A DNA stretch of 64,000 nt from Aliivibrio wodanis (lineage in GTDB: Bacteria; Pseudomonadota; Gammaproteobacteria; Enterobacterales; Vibrionaceae): the NCBI GenBank assembly GCA_000953695.1, contig LN554846.1:2170001-2234000 (forward strand). Reading direction: 5' to 3'. Below the pieces are notes generated by a model. It searched no databases, was not told the DNA's origin, and was given only the letters and a program-made list of their open reading frames with translations. Made by a program: the position numbers and the translations under genes. How positions within the stretch are numbered: position 1 is the stretch's first letter; every line of letters starts with the position of its first letter. Shown in pieces: positions 44,828 through 53,888 of the stretch.

Positions 44828-46228
44828 TTACTTTTCAGAATGAGCATTGGCATTTGCGATATTTTGATCAACCTTTTGTAGCCCACTATCTCCTGCTCTT
44901 AGTTCTTTATCTTTAAGTAGTGATTGTTTTAGCAACGCCGCATATAAAGGCTGCCCACCTAATGCCTGAGCAATAAATGTTGCCCCTAAACAAGTCACTA
45001 ATAATGGAAGAATAAGCTGATAATTATTAGTCATTTCTACTACAAGAATAATCCCAGTAACTGGTGCTCGAACTGTCGCGGCAAATAACGCTCCCATTCC
45101 TGCGATAGCATACACCCCTGGTTCAGAAACCCAATCAGGGAACCAAGCTGCCATTACAACACCAAAAGATAGGCCTAATAATGTACCTAATGCGAGCATA
45201 GGGGCAAATACCCCACCGGGAGCACCAGAAGAAAAACAAGCAATGGTAACAATAACTCGCAAAATAAAGAAACCAACCATGACCATCCATGCCATCGGGC
45301 TATAAAACATCTCTGTGATAATTTCCATACCACTGCCTGATAATTTAGGGATCACCAAGTGCAATAAAGCAAATGTTCCCCCAAATACGGCACCTAGCAT
45401 AACAAGGCGAGATAATTTATTTTGATGTATTTGTTTTACTTTGCTAGTACCTTTTAAAATCCACTTATTGAAATTAACACCAATAATGCCAAATAAAATA
45501 CCTAGGAGCGCAAATAAAAACAATGAACGAAGTGGTGGAACATCAAAGCTCGGAATAGTTAAAAAAGCTTCTTGACCATGCAATGATCGCATAACGATTG
45601 TAGCGACAGCTGTCGCCAACGTTACACATTTAATTGAAGTTATGTTATACCGAAACTGAGGCCGCATTTCTTCAATAACAAAAAGAATACCCGCTAAAGG
45701 AGCATTAAATGCGGCAGCAAGACCCGCAGCAGCACCCGCTGCAGTTAAGATGTGAGAAGCATGATTAAAACGTTTTCCTTTACTTGCAACCATTCGACCT
45801 ACTGCACCGCCAATTTGTATTGATGGTCCCTCACGTCCAAGCACCATGCCAGAACCAATGGTTAATGTTCCTGCAATAAACTTAACAGGTAACACACGAG
45901 CCCAACGAATATCATGCGTACCATCAAGTGCACCTTCAATATGAGGAATACCGCTACCTGCAACTTCAGGGGCAAATCTAAACGTCAGCCAAAAACCGAA
46001 TGCAGCCATTGCCGCACCAGCAAATACAGCACCAATCGGTGCTAAATATTCAGAATAAGGAAGAGAGTTAATGAAATGCAAGCGCTGCTCAGTAATTAAT
46101 CGAATCGACGCTTCAAATAAAGCAACGACAGAGCCTGCAATCCCTCCGACTAAAGCAGATAAGAATAATAAAGCATAGTAATCAGCTTGTGATGTTAAGA
46201 ACTTAGGTGTAGTACGATGTTTTAGCAT
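44828..46228 (-). CDS. clcA: ClcA, H+/Cl- exchange transporter
   Basis: CLC-family proton/chloride antiporter of 466 residues that acts as an electrical shunt in extreme acid resistance. Selectivity motifs GSGIPH (91-96), GREGP (131-135, gating Glu133) and GAPGGVFAPMLALG are present; the internal proton glutamate is in VIEEMRPQF (Glu187, equivalent to E. coli Glu203), so it is an exchanger and not a channel. The start gives MLKHRTTPKF. Monocistronic. Confidence 0.94.
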   Translation of the reverse strand: MLKHRTTPKFLTSQADYYALLFLSALVGGIAGSVVALFEASIRLITEQRLHFINSLPYSEYLAPIGAVFAGAAMAAFGFWLTFRFAPEVAGSGIPHIEGALDGTHDIRWARVLPVKFIAGTLTIGSGMVLGREGPSIQIGGAVGRMVASKGKRFNHASHILTAAGAAAGLAAAFNAPLAGILFVIEEMRPQFRYNITSIKCVTLATAVATIVMRSLHGQEAFLTIPSFDVPPLRSLFLFALLGILFGIIGVNFNKWILKGTSKVKQIHQNKLSRLVMLGAVFGGTFALLHLVIPKLSGSGMEIITEMFYSPMAWMVMVGFFILRVIVTIACFSSGAPGGVFAPMLALGTLLGLSFGVVMAAWFPDWVSEPGVYAIAGMGALFAATVRAPVTGIILVVEMTNNYQLILPLLVTCLGATFIAQALGGQPLYAALLKQSLLKDKELRAGDSGLQKVDQNIANANAHSEK

Positions 46229-46415
46229 CCCACCTTGGAAAAACGAAAATTGGGTGATTTTGGCATTTATTGGATCAACTTAGCACTAAATAGCATGATT
46301 AACGTTATCGGAATAAAGATCACAAATAATTATACGCTTGAGCTTCAGATAGACCCTAACCATTTGTACAAACTTAGATTGATTAAATGACCAAGATCGA
46401 CTTTCCGAACATCTA

Positions 46416-46577
46416 ATACCAATCGTAGTAAATAACTGATCATCCTAGCTAGTTAAAATACTCGATGACTGCGTTGAAATTTTTGATTGTAGAATAACTA
46501 CTTATCAAAAAAATTCACCTTGTTCTCAAGCATTTTTCCTTCGCGATTTTTGCTCACTTACTTACTGTGATTGGTAT
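46416..46577. repeat. 162-bp MITE-like palindromic element
   Basis: Ends ATACCAATCGTAGTAAATAA (left) and, inverted, ATACCAATCACAGTAAGTAA (right) form imperfect terminal inverted repeats. The centre is also self-complementary (GAAATTTTTGA...TGTAG against CTAC...TCAAAAAAATTC), so the whole unit could fold into one long hairpin. No coding capacity. Two smaller relatives lie at 19539 and 21953. I recall similar palindromes between genes in vibrios but cannot verify copy number here. Confidence 0.7.
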
Positions 46578-46596
46578 AACGGGATAAATGACAGTC

Positions 46597-46634
46597 GAAA
46601 AAAAACCTATTTAATCAAAACATTAAATAGGTTT
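46597..46634 (-). terminator. Terminator of lpxM
   Basis: Twelve-bp perfect arms AACCTATTTAAT/ATTAAATAGGTT; the minus strand continues into TTTTTTTTCG. Confidence 0.87.
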
Positions 46635-46648
46635 ATAAATATAGCATT

Positions 46649-47590
46649 CTAGTAGCGGCGACTTCCATCGGAGCGAGTACGCAATAAATTCAATACCCAC
46701 ATATATTGCTCGGGTCGTTCTGCTATCAATTGCTCTATTGCATGATTCATTGCTCGAGCATCAGTCTCATCATCACCTGAGGGGAAATTTTCAATAACAG
46801 GTAAGACAATAATCTCAAATTTTCCTATTTCAGCATTATAAGATGGAAGCATTGGAACTACTTTCGCTTTTGATATACGAGCTAATTTACCAACCCCTTT
46901 AAGGGTAGCTTTTTCAGTTTCAAAGAAAGGCACAAAAACACTATTCTTCGCGCCATGATCTTCATCGGGTAAGTAGTACCCTAAATAACCTGCTTTAATT
47001 GCCTTAATTAATGGTTTAATACCAGCACTACGAGGGTAAATCTTACCACCATACTGCATACGCTGAACGTGCATTAACCAATCTGTAATCGGATTTTTTT
47101 GGGGCTTCATCATATTAGTCACACGATGACCACGCGATGCTAATAAAATAGCGGGAAAATCAACAGCCCAAGCATGAGGAACCAACGCAATAACATTTTC
47201 TTTCTGCTCAAGAAGAGGAAATAAATTATCCCCTCCAACAAACACACCTCTACCTTCATTATAACGACGGCTACGTACTAATAATTCAGAAAAACCCAAC
47301 ATAACTTGAGCAGCTGTCACATAGGTTTTTTCTAATAATTTCTGCTGTTCTTGCTCTGATTTTTCAGGAAAGCAAAGTGAAATATTTAACTTTGCACGAT
47401 TAATAGCACCACTTGGCCTTTTAAGTATTAACTTAACAATTTTCGCTGCCAATTTATCCCTTAATCTAAAAGGAATATAAGCCAAAATAATAGCAAAACC
47501 AATCCCTAACCAAGTTGGCCAGTATTTAGGATGAAGAAACACCCATTGAAAAGTTGGGTTATAAATATTTTTATCGACAGTTTCACTCAT
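46649..47590 (-). CDS. lpxM: LpxM (MsbB), late acyltransferase of lipid A synthesis
   Basis: Inner-membrane acyltransferase of 313 residues that adds the last secondary acyl chain to Kdo2-lipid A. One N-terminal TM helix (about 29-47), catalytic HX4D motif in VPHAWAVDFPA, and family tracts MMKPQKNPITDWL, GYYLPDEDHGAKNSVF and RAKVVP-type SKAKVVPMLPSYN. The DEDHG segment favours LpxM over LpxL. The ATG at 47590 (MSETVDKN) is preferred to a GTG four codons upstream. Monocistronic. Confidence 0.88.
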   Translation of the reverse strand: MSETVDKNIYNPTFQWVFLHPKYWPTWLGIGFAIILAYIPFRLRDKLAAKIVKLILKRPSGAINRAKLNISLCFPEKSEQEQQKLLEKTYVTAAQVMLGFSELLVRSRRYNEGRGVFVGGDNLFPLLEQKENVIALVPHAWAVDFPAILLASRGHRVTNMMKPQKNPITDWLMHVQRMQYGGKIYPRSAGIKPLIKAIKAGYLGYYLPDEDHGAKNSVFVPFFETEKATLKGVGKLARISKAKVVPMLPSYNAEIGKFEIIVLPVIENFPSGDDETDARAMNHAIEQLIAERPEQYMWVLNLLRTRSDGSRRY

Positions 47591-47692
47591 TAATAGATTC
47601 ACTTAATTCGTTATTATGAATTGTATACCCAAGTAACTTGGAGAGCCGTATGATATAACAAAGCATTACTGATAGAAACCAAGGAAATAAGA

Positions 47693-48118
47693 ATGACTTT
47701 TCAGTTACACCCACGCCTACAGCAAGATTGTATCGTTCTAGGAAATCTTCCTTTATGCCAAGTATTAATGATTAAAGAAGATATTGGACCTTGGTTAATT
47801 TTAGTCCCAAGAATTGCAGATTTGAAAGAAATTCATCATATGACTGATGAACAACAAGTTCAATTTATTAAAGAATCGAGCGCTGTTGCACAGTTATTAG
47901 AAGATAATTTTACGCCAGATAAGATCAACATCGGTGCTTTAGGTAACTTAGTTCCTCAACTTCATATTCATCATATTGCACGCTTTACAACTGATTGTGC
48001 GTGGCCAGGACCGGTATGGGGCAACACTAATGGAGTGATAAGAGAGCAATCAGATTTACTTTATTTAATTGAAAAGCTTCGTGAAAAATTAAGTACGCTA
48101 CTAGGGTTTAAGCAATAA
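47693..48118 (+). CDS. HIT-domain hydrolase
   Basis: Histidine-triad protein of 141 residues. The signature near the C-terminal half reads PQLHIHHIARF, with the histidines arranged as H-x-H-H, close to the classic HxHxH. The N-terminal strand region LGNLPLCQVLMIKEDIGPWLILVPRI is typical of bacterial HIT proteins of the diadenosine-polyphosphate hydrolase type. Substrate uncertain. An AAGGAA Shine-Dalgarno precedes the ATG. Convergent with yfcL, sharing the terminator at 48132. Confidence 0.87.
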   Translation: MTFQLHPRLQQDCIVLGNLPLCQVLMIKEDIGPWLILVPRIADLKEIHHMTDEQQVQFIKESSAVAQLLEDNFTPDKINIGALGNLVPQLHIHHIARFTTDCAWPGPVWGNTNGVIREQSDLLYLIEKLREKLSTLLGFKQ

Positions 48119-48131
48119 TAAAGAATGAGAT

Positions 48132-48172
48132 AATAAAAAGGCAGACCTATTTAGATCTGCCTTTCTTTTTAT
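48132..48172. terminator. Bidirectional terminator between the HIT gene and yfcL
   Basis: AAAGGCAGA/TCTGCCTTT arms, CTTTTT on plus and TTTTTATTATC on minus. Confidence 0.85.
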
Positions 48173-48190
48173 TTTAATTTATGTACACGA

Positions 48191-48451
48191 TTATACGCTT
48201 TGAAGCTCATCCCATAGATCGGCAACAATAATGCGATCAGCGGGTGCTAATTCTGATTTTGCAGCGTCAAGACTGTCATTGATGTGTGCTTTTAATACTT
48301 CAGTATCACTTACGCCTTGCTCTTCACATTTAGCAACAGACAGTGAAATATGACCTCGTAAATAGCCACCTGCAAATAACTCATCATCCGATGCTGTTTC
48401 AATTCGAGCATCAATCAGTTCAAGCATTTTTTCTTCAAATTCAATAATCAT
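48191..48451 (-). CDS. yfcL: YfcL family protein
   Basis: Small cytoplasmic protein of 86 residues from the ATG at 48451 (MIIEFEEKMLELIDARI). The family core ASDDELFAGGYLRGHISLSVA is almost identical to E. coli YfcL; function unknown. AGGAA lies five bases upstream of this ATG. The longer frame starting at 48469 would overlap epmC and lacks support. It is encoded 7 bp after epmC, as in E. coli. Confidence 0.88.
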   Translation of the reverse strand: MIIEFEEKMLELIDARIETASDDELFAGGYLRGHISLSVAKCEEQGVSDTEVLKAHINDSLDAAKSELAPADRIIVADLWDELQSV

Positions 48452-48458
48452 CTTTTTC

Positions 48459-48989
48459 CTATTGGACAATAAATTGTTCTTTAGTTAGTGGAGTGACTTG
48501 ATAAAACTTACGCAACGCATTTGATAACGCCTCTACACGCGGAGGTAATCCATTATCTAAAATCCCCATCACTTCATTATGTACTTTAGCCATGAATGCT
48601 AAACGATCTGGTTCAAAATCGCCATTTAAGTTGTCACAACTGACGTTAAATTTTAAACCCGCACTTAATGAAAGGATCCACTCATACGCTTGAGGTCGAA
48701 TTTCGACTTTCTCAAACTCAGATTGAACTTGCTCTGTTCTGCCATCAGGTTCATACCAATAGCCAAAATCTTCCAATCGACGACGTTCAGGGCCAGCGAC
48801 ACACCAATGGGCAATCTCATGCATGCCTGATTGATAAAAGCCACGAGCAAACACAATTCTATGGTAATTAACCTTATCATCTGCAGGTAAATAAATTGGT
48901 TCATCCCCACCTAATTCAAGCCTAGTATTAAACGAATGAGAAAATGTTGAATTAAAGACAGAAATTAAATCTTGGTACTGATGATACAT
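48459..48989 (-). CDS. epmC: EpmC (YfcM), elongation factor P hydroxylase
   Basis: Hydroxylates the beta-lysyl-lysine side chain of EF-P after EpmA/EpmB modification. It has 176 residues; the putative metal-binding segment GMHEIAHWCVAG (HExxH) and FGYWYEPDGRTEQVQSEFE are conserved. First gene of the epmC-yfcL pair. No epmA or epmB is present in the window. Confidence 0.92.
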   Translation of the reverse strand: MYHQYQDLISVFNSTFSHSFNTRLELGGDEPIYLPADDKVNYHRIVFARGFYQSGMHEIAHWCVAGPERRRLEDFGYWYEPDGRTEQVQSEFEKVEIRPQAYEWILSLSAGLKFNVSCDNLNGDFEPDRLAFMAKVHNEVMGILDNGLPPRVEALSNALRKFYQVTPLTKEQFIVQ

Positions 48990-49198
48990 AGATGCTGTGC
49001 CGTATAACCATATAAAATTGATGGCTATTCTACCCTTTGTTCTCTATTTTGTCTTTCTCTTCTAATTTATCGATACTTCGGATAAGTTTATCTAATGAAA
49101 AGATTTTCAGAATAGTTTTTTTCATTCGTAATAGTCGTTAACATTTCATAAAATCCTTCTCTAATTTTCGCCTACATGGCATTTTTTGGTATTAGTAA

Positions 49199-49837
49199 AT
49201 GTTATTAACAATTCTTTATATTATAGGGATCACCGCTGAAGCCATGACTGGCGCATTGGCGGCAGGCAAGAAAAAAATGGATTGGTTTGGTGTAATGCTA
49301 GTAGCAAGTGCAACTGCTATTGGTGGTGGTACAGTGCGTGATATCTTATTAGGTCACTACCCTATTGGTTGGGTGAAAAATCCACAGTTCTTAGTTATTA
49401 CCTGCATTGCTGGTGTATTGACGACATGGATTGGCCCATGGGTTGCTAAAAACCATCGATTTTTTGTGGTATTAGATGCTATTGGTTTAATTGTGTTTAG
49501 CATTATTGGCTCACAAGTGGCGCTAGATATGGGCCTACATCCATTAATATGTGTGGTAGCAGCCATTGTTACCGGTGTCTTTGGTGGGTTATTACGAGAT
49601 CTATTCTGTCGTCAAATGCCAATGGTATTACATAACGAACTCTACGCATCGATTTCACTGCTTTCATCAGTCTTATACATTAGTTTGTTGCACTTCGGCG
49701 TAGATGAATTAATAACAACGGTTGTCACTATCACGATTGGTTTTTCTGCGCGTATGGCGGCGGTAAAATTTGGTTGGTGTTTACCTGTGTTTCATTTAGA
49801 TATTACCGAAGATCAGCCAGAAAGCGTTAAGAAGTGA
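49199..49837 (+). CDS. TRIC-type/UPF0126 inner-membrane protein (YadS/YicG family)
   Basis: Integral membrane protein of 212 residues with about seven TM helices and two homologous halves, each holding a glycine-rich kink motif: ATAIGGGTVRDILLGHYP (about 39-56) and VTGVFGGLLRDLFCRQMP (about 123-140). Prokaryotic trimeric intracellular cation channel family; some members act as cation channels and others are linked to glycine uptake. The ATG at 49199 starts the first TM helix directly. Monocistronic. Confidence 0.87.
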   Translation: MLLTILYIIGITAEAMTGALAAGKKKMDWFGVMLVASATAIGGGTVRDILLGHYPIGWVKNPQFLVITCIAGVLTTWIGPWVAKNHRFFVVLDAIGLIVFSIIGSQVALDMGLHPLICVVAAIVTGVFGGLLRDLFCRQMPMVLHNELYASISLLSSVLYISLLHFGVDELITTVVTITIGFSARMAAVKFGWCLPVFHLDITEDQPESVKK

Positions 49838-49867
49838 TGAACGTTAAAGAGACTAGGGACGAGATCT

Positions 49868-50003
49868 TAGGGGCTAGGAAGAGCTAAACATCAAATACAA
49901 ACAGAAAGAGCCAGATCGAATATAACTTCGTATCTGGCTCTTTTTATTTCTAACTTTAGATAGGATTAATTATTGAAAAACGAGTCCTTAGCTCTAGCCC
50001 TAA
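49868..50003. repeat. Inverted CTAG-containing repeat flanking a terminator
   Basis: TTAGGGGCTAGGAAGAGCTAA at 49868-49888 is matched in inverted orientation by TTAGCTCTAGCCCTAA at 49988-50003, which overlaps the aroC stop codon. The two copies bracket the terminator at 49903-49947. Confidence 0.45.
49903..49947. terminator. Terminator downstream of the TRIC-family gene
   Basis: Twelve-bp arms AAAGAGCCAGAT/ATCTGGCTCTTT with a TTTTTATTTC tail on plus; the minus strand has only CTTTCTGTTTG. Confidence 0.85.
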
Positions 50004-51085
50004 ATCTTTGGCGTCTCTGTTTGTACACCGAAGTTCTGACCACGGTGACGAACTAAATGATCCATAACCACAATCGCTAACATCGCTTCTGCAATAGGAA
50101 CGGCACGGATACCAACACAAGGATCATGACGACCTTTAGTGATCAGCTCTGTTTTCTCACCGCTACGAGTAATCGTTTCACCCGGAACAGTAATACTGGA
50201 AGTTGGTTTCAATGCAATATGAGCCACAATATCTTGGCCTGATGAAATACCACCTAAAATACCGCCAGCATGGTTTGAACTAAACCCTTCTGGTGTTAAT
50301 GGATCACGGTGCTCTGAACCACGTTGTTGCACTACTTCAAAACCATCGCCGATTTCAACGCCTTTAACCGCGTTAATTCCCATCAAAGCGTGAGCAACAT
50401 CTGCATCTAAACGATCAAAAACAGGTTCGCCTAAACCAACCGGTACACCTTGTGCAACCACGGTGATTTTAGCGCCAATAGAGTCACCCTCTTTCTTTAG
50501 CTTACGAATAAGCTCATCAAAGGCTTCTACTTTGCTTGCATCAGGGCAGAAAAACGCATTATTTTCGATTTCATTCCAATCAACAGAATCAATGGCAACA
50601 TTACCCATTTGTGATAAGTAAGCGCGGATCTCAATACCAAACTCTTGTTTTAAGTATTTCTTTGCTACAGCACCAGCCGCTACACGCATCGCCGTTTCAC
50701 GAGCAGATGAACGACCACCGCCACGGTAATCACGTTGTCCATATTTCTGATGGTAAGTATAATCTGCATGTCCCGGACGGAACTTATCTTTGATTTCTGA
50801 ATAGTCTTTAGAGCGTTGATCGGTGTTTTCAATCAATAAGCCAATTGATGTTCCCGTGGTTTTTCCTTCAAATACACCCGATAAAATTTTCACCTCGTCT
50901 GCTTCACGACGTTGTGTGGTGTATTTCGATGTACCTGGTTTACGACGATCTAAATCAATCTGTAAATCTGACTCAGTCAATGCTAAACCAGGAGGGCATC
51001 CATCAACAATGCAACCTAATGCTAATCCATGGCTTTCACCAAATGTCGTTACTCGAAAATGTTGTCCAATAGAGTTTCCAGCCAT
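50000..51085 (-). CDS. aroC: Chorismate synthase
   Basis: Final shikimate-pathway step, trans-elimination of phosphate from EPSP with reduced FMN as cofactor. It has 361 residues. The three family signatures [18 protein letters not shown] (about 16-33), [18 protein letters not shown] and [19 protein letters not shown] are intact. Bacterial bifunctional-length form without a flavin reductase domain. It acts after AroA (4.3 kb). prmB lies further upstream on the same strand, separated by a 422-bp spacer and a short ORF. Confidence 0.96.
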   Translation of the reverse strand: MAGNSIGQHFRVTTFGESHGLALGCIVDGCPPGLALTESDLQIDLDRRKPGTSKYTTQRREADEVKILSGVFEGKTTGTSIGLLIENTDQRSKDYSEIKDKFRPGHADYTYHQKYGQRDYRGGGRSSARETAMRVAAGAVAKKYLKQEFGIEIRAYLSQMGNVAIDSVDWNEIENNAFFCPDASKVEAFDELIRKLKKEGDSIGAKITVVAQGVPVGLGEPVFDRLDADVAHALMGINAVKGVEIGDGFEVVQQRGSEHRDPLTPEGFSSNHAGGILGGISSGQDIVAHIALKPTSSITVPGETITRSGEKTELITKGRHDPCVGIRAVPIAEAMLAIVVMDHLVRHRGQNFGVQTETPKI

Positions 51086-51507
51086 TACTTCCTCTGTAAA
51101 TATTATTGATTCGTCATAATAAATCCATATTGGCTTGAATCTAGTAAAGAGTAAACCCCTATATGCTGTTTATTACGAACATAGTTTTTACTTAATAGAA
51201 TAAAAAACACTTATCCAATACATGCGGCAAATACATTATGAAATGAATCAAAAGCGGCAAAATGTGACCATGCTTCCAAACCTATTTCTATAAATTCAGC
51301 TTAATACCTTCAAGAAAACTAGCACAATGAAAAATTGAAGCATATACTTAACAAATAGAGATCATTTAATTTACCTTTAAAGCTTTCATCGACGTTGTCG
51401 ATATAAATATCAAGAAATAAAACAAAATATAGACAAATGCTAAACAATCTCAACTTGGCATTGATATTGCTATTAGTAAATTGTCATTTATTTAAAAGGT
51501 CTCATTT
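51086..51507. other. Intergenic region upstream of aroC
   Basis: 422-bp AT-rich spacer containing the aroC promoter region. A plus-strand promoter candidate TTGGCA (51455-51460) - 16 bp - TAAATT (51477-51482) would serve the short ORF at 51508. No other feature seen. Confidence 0.4.
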
Positions 51508-51621
51508 ATGAAACTATTTCAATTGGTAAAGAAAGTATTTAATAGAAGTCACAACGTTCAAAAACAGCAAGAGCTACGTGAGCGTCTTGATTTTGCGATG
51601 TCACAAAGTAAAGAGGCATAA
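51508..51621 (+). CDS. Possible small basic protein (37 residues)
   Basis: Short ORF encoding MKLFQLVKKVFNRSH... followed by a charged helix (QKQQELRERLDFAMSQSKEA). The N-terminal half is an amphipathic cationic segment and there is no signal peptide. Support: AAAGG eight to nine bases before the ATG, a promoter-like TTGGCA/TAAATT pair upstream and an intrinsic terminator overlapping its stop. Not recognised as a known family; could also be the coding part of a small RNA. Confidence 0.5.
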   Translation: MKLFQLVKKVFNRSHNVQKQQELRERLDFAMSQSKEA

Positions 51622-51651
51622 AAAAGCCCAATGTAAACATTAGGCTTTTTC
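51619..51651. terminator. Terminator shared by the small ORF and prmB
   Basis: AAAAAGCC-CAATGT pairs with ACATT-GGCTTTTT apart from one mismatch, with A and T runs on the two sides. Confidence 0.75.
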
Positions 51652-51671
51652 ATGTCTGTTAATGCAATAAA

Positions 51672-52604
51672 TTAATCTCGGTAAAGAGAGAACTCATCAG
51701 CACAATCTAGAAGCTGTTGCTTAGTTAACATGAATACACCATGTCCACCTTCAGCAAACTCAATCCACGTAAATGGAATTTCTGGGTACTGATCCATCAT
51801 ATGAACCATCGAGTTACCCACTTCACAGATCAAGAAACCGTCATCAGTTAAGTAATCTGGTGCATTCGCTAGAATACGACGAACTAATTTAAGACCATCA
51901 GTACCTGCTGCTAAACCTAATTCAGGCTCGTGCTCAAACTCATCAGGTAAGCTGTTCATGTCTTCTTCATCCACATACGGTGGGTTTGAAACAATGAAGT
52001 TATACTGATCTTTTGGAATGTCTCGTAATAGATCAGAACGCATTGGGAACACTTGTTGCTCCATGCCGTGATCTTGAACGTTTTGCTCTGCAACCATTAG
52101 TGCGTCAGTTGAAATATCAATCGCATCTACTTCTGCATCTGGGAATGCATGAGCACACGCGATAGCGATACAACCACTACCCGTACAAAGATCCATAATG
52201 CGAGTTGGTTCTTCTTTCAACCATGGTTCAAATTGTGTTTCAATCAATTCAGCGATTGGTGAACGAGGCACAAGTACGCGCTCATCAACAAAGAACTCAA
52301 GACCACAGAACCACGCTTTATTAGTTAAATAAGCTGTTGGAATGCGCTCGTTAATACGGCGAACAACACGCTCAACAATACGTAAACGCTCTGTTGATGT
52401 TAAACGAGATTCACGCACATGAGCAGGAACATCAATAGGTAAATATAACGTAGGAAGTACGAGTTGAACCGCTTCATCCCATGCGTTATCTGTACCATGG
52501 CCATAAAAAAGACCTGCTGCATTAAAGCGGCTTACTGTCCAACGCAACATATCCTGTAACGTATGAAGCTCAGAAACGGCCTCTTCTACAAAAATCTTAT
52601 CCAA
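51672..52604 (-). CDS. prmB: 50S ribosomal protein L3 glutamine methyltransferase
   Basis: SAM-dependent N5-glutamine methyltransferase of ribosomal protein L3. It has 310 residues from the likely TTG start at 52604, which gives the family N-terminus (L/M)[12 protein letters not shown] with GGGGGC five bases upstream; a TTG four codons earlier is the alternative. The NPPY catalytic motif is in [14 protein letters not shown], the SAM motif is [14 protein letters not shown], and the [25 protein letters not shown] segment is diagnostic. Divergent from smrB with about 50 bp between them. Confidence 0.92.
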   Translation of the reverse strand: MDKIFVEEAVSELHTLQDMLRWTVSRFNAAGLFYGHGTDNAWDEAVQLVLPTLYLPIDVPAHVRESRLTSTERLRIVERVVRRINERIPTAYLTNKAWFCGLEFFVDERVLVPRSPIAELIETQFEPWLKEEPTRIMDLCTGSGCIAIACAHAFPDAEVDAIDISTDALMVAEQNVQDHGMEQQVFPMRSDLLRDIPKDQYNFIVSNPPYVDEEDMNSLPDEFEHEPELGLAAGTDGLKLVRRILANAPDYLTDDGFLICEVGNSMVHMMDQYPEIPFTWIEFAEGGHGVFMLTKQQLLDCADEFSLYRD

Positions 52605-52656
52605 AATTGCCCCCAAAACAAGTTATAATACTGCTGTTAATTATTGGAATTTAAAA

Positions 52657-53190
52657 ATGAGCAAAAACGACCACCTATCAGATGACGAACTTTCGCTGTT
52701 CCGTGAAGCAGTACAAGGCTCTAAAAAGTTGCAACAGGATACCATAATCCATCAACCGAGTAAGAACTTTAGCGAACAACAAAAGCAAAGAAAATCGTTA
52801 AAAGAAGGGAAAAATGAAGAGTTTTTCTTTTCTGATGAATTTGTGCCGCTTTTAGACGAAGAAGGCCCAGTTCGCTACGCTAGAGATGGCGTATCAAAAT
52901 ACGAAGTAAAACGCCTAAGACGTGGTGTTTATGTGCCTGATGTCTTTCTGGATATGCATGGTATGAAGCAAGATGAAGCCAAACGAGAGTTAGGTTCAAT
53001 GATTGCTTATTGTCTTAAAGAAAATATTTCTTGTGCTAGTGTGATGCACGGGATTGGTAAACATATCTTAAAGAAAAAAGTGCCTTTATGGCTTGCTCAA
53101 CATCCTGATGTAATGGCTTTTCACCAAGCGCCTTTAGAGTTTGGTGGTGCCGGAGCAATTTTAGTCTTACTCTCGATCCCAGACAGATAG
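52657..53190 (+). CDS. smrB: SmrB, ribosome-collision endonuclease
   Basis: Smr-domain nuclease of 177 residues; in E. coli SmrB cleaves mRNA between collided ribosomes to start rescue. The N-terminal helix region about 1-80 is charged and predicted to contact the ribosome. The Smr domain (about 95-175) has the DMHGM signature (FLDMHGMKQDEAKREL) and the HGIGKHILKKKVPLWLAQ core with the catalytic His. Divergent from prmB, another ribosome-linked gene. Confidence 0.92.
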   Translation: MSKNDHLSDDELSLFREAVQGSKKLQQDTIIHQPSKNFSEQQKQRKSLKEGKNEEFFFSDEFVPLLDEEGPVRYARDGVSKYEVKRLRRGVYVPDVFLDMHGMKQDEAKRELGSMIAYCLKENISCASVMHGIGKHILKKKVPLWLAQHPDVMAFHQAPLEFGGAGAILVLLSIPDR

Positions 53191-53194
53191 ATAC

Positions 53195-53246
53195 AAAAAA
53201 GATCCCGAAAAGCATCATAATCGCCGATGCAAAGGGATCTTTTTTA
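53195..53246. terminator. Bidirectional terminator between smrB and sixA
   Basis: AAAAAAGATCCC pairs with GGGATCTTTTTT, enclosing a GCATC/GATGC inner stem. Confidence 0.87.
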
Positions 53247-53264
53247 GGGTACTTCGCTATTGCT

Positions 53265-53735
53265 TTATGGCTGTTGCAACCATAACAGTTCACTTTTCCC
53301 TGTCGTGTGAGAATACTCAACACAAGATATCGCTGATGTAGGAAACATTGGTGGCATGATCCCAGGAACAAAATCCGCCGTTAAATATCCAACAAGAGGC
53401 AGATGAGAAACAATTAAGATATTCTCAATCTCTGCAACGCTACCTAACGCTTTCACGTATTCCACCACATCATCAGAATCACCGTATGGCGTGATCTCAT
53501 CAGAGGTTTCAACTTTCGCATCAGCAACACTCAATATAGGTTTAATTACTTTCCAAGTTTGTTGAGCTCGAATGTATGGACTAACCAAAACATAATCAAA
53601 CTTAGTATGATGTGTGCTCATTAACCATTGTGCTATTTTTGCTGATTGGCTCTCGCCCCGTGAGGTTAAATTACGCTCTTCATCAGAAGGCGCATACGAT
53701 TCCGCTTCACCATGACGCATTATGAATACTTTCAT
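53265..53735 (-). CDS. sixA: Phosphohistidine phosphatase SixA
   Basis: Histidine-phosphatase of 156 residues; in E. coli it dephosphorylates the HPt domain of ArcB and PtsN-system NPr. The RHG catalytic motif is at residues 7-9 (FIMRHGEAES), and the second His is in ILIVSHLPLVGYL. Length matches the family. In E. coli it lies in the same neighbourhood as smrB (yfcN), prmB, aroC and fadIJ, so this block is conserved. Confidence 0.93.
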   Translation of the reverse strand: MKVFIMRHGEAESYAPSDEERNLTSRGESQSAKIAQWLMSTHHTKFDYVLVSPYIRAQQTWKVIKPILSVADAKVETSDEITPYGDSDDVVEYVKALGSVAEIENILIVSHLPLVGYLTADFVPGIMPPMFPTSAISCVEYSHTTGKSELLWLQQP

Positions 53736-53888
53736 TTATTCATTCTCAAATCATTACTAACCTCACAATAGTAGCAAGCAATTGAAAAAAGAGGAAAGAG
53801 AGAGTTTGCTAGTCTGTGGGTTCAGCGCCATAATTGTAAAATAAATATAATAATTTAAGACGTTTTTGTCTTAAAACAGGAGCGCCCT

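Larger units (their letters stand above)
46229..46648. other. Intergenic region between clcA and lpxM
   Basis: 420-bp spacer with no ORF. It contains the clcA promoter region, the 162-bp palindromic element at 46416-46577 and the lpxM terminator at 46597. Confidence 0.6.

Noticed and set aside
47627-47645. ATACCCAAGTAACTTGGAG upstream of the HIT gene as a repeat
   Set aside because: Resembles short dispersed vibrio sequences, but only one clear copy is visible here and no inverted ends could be defined.
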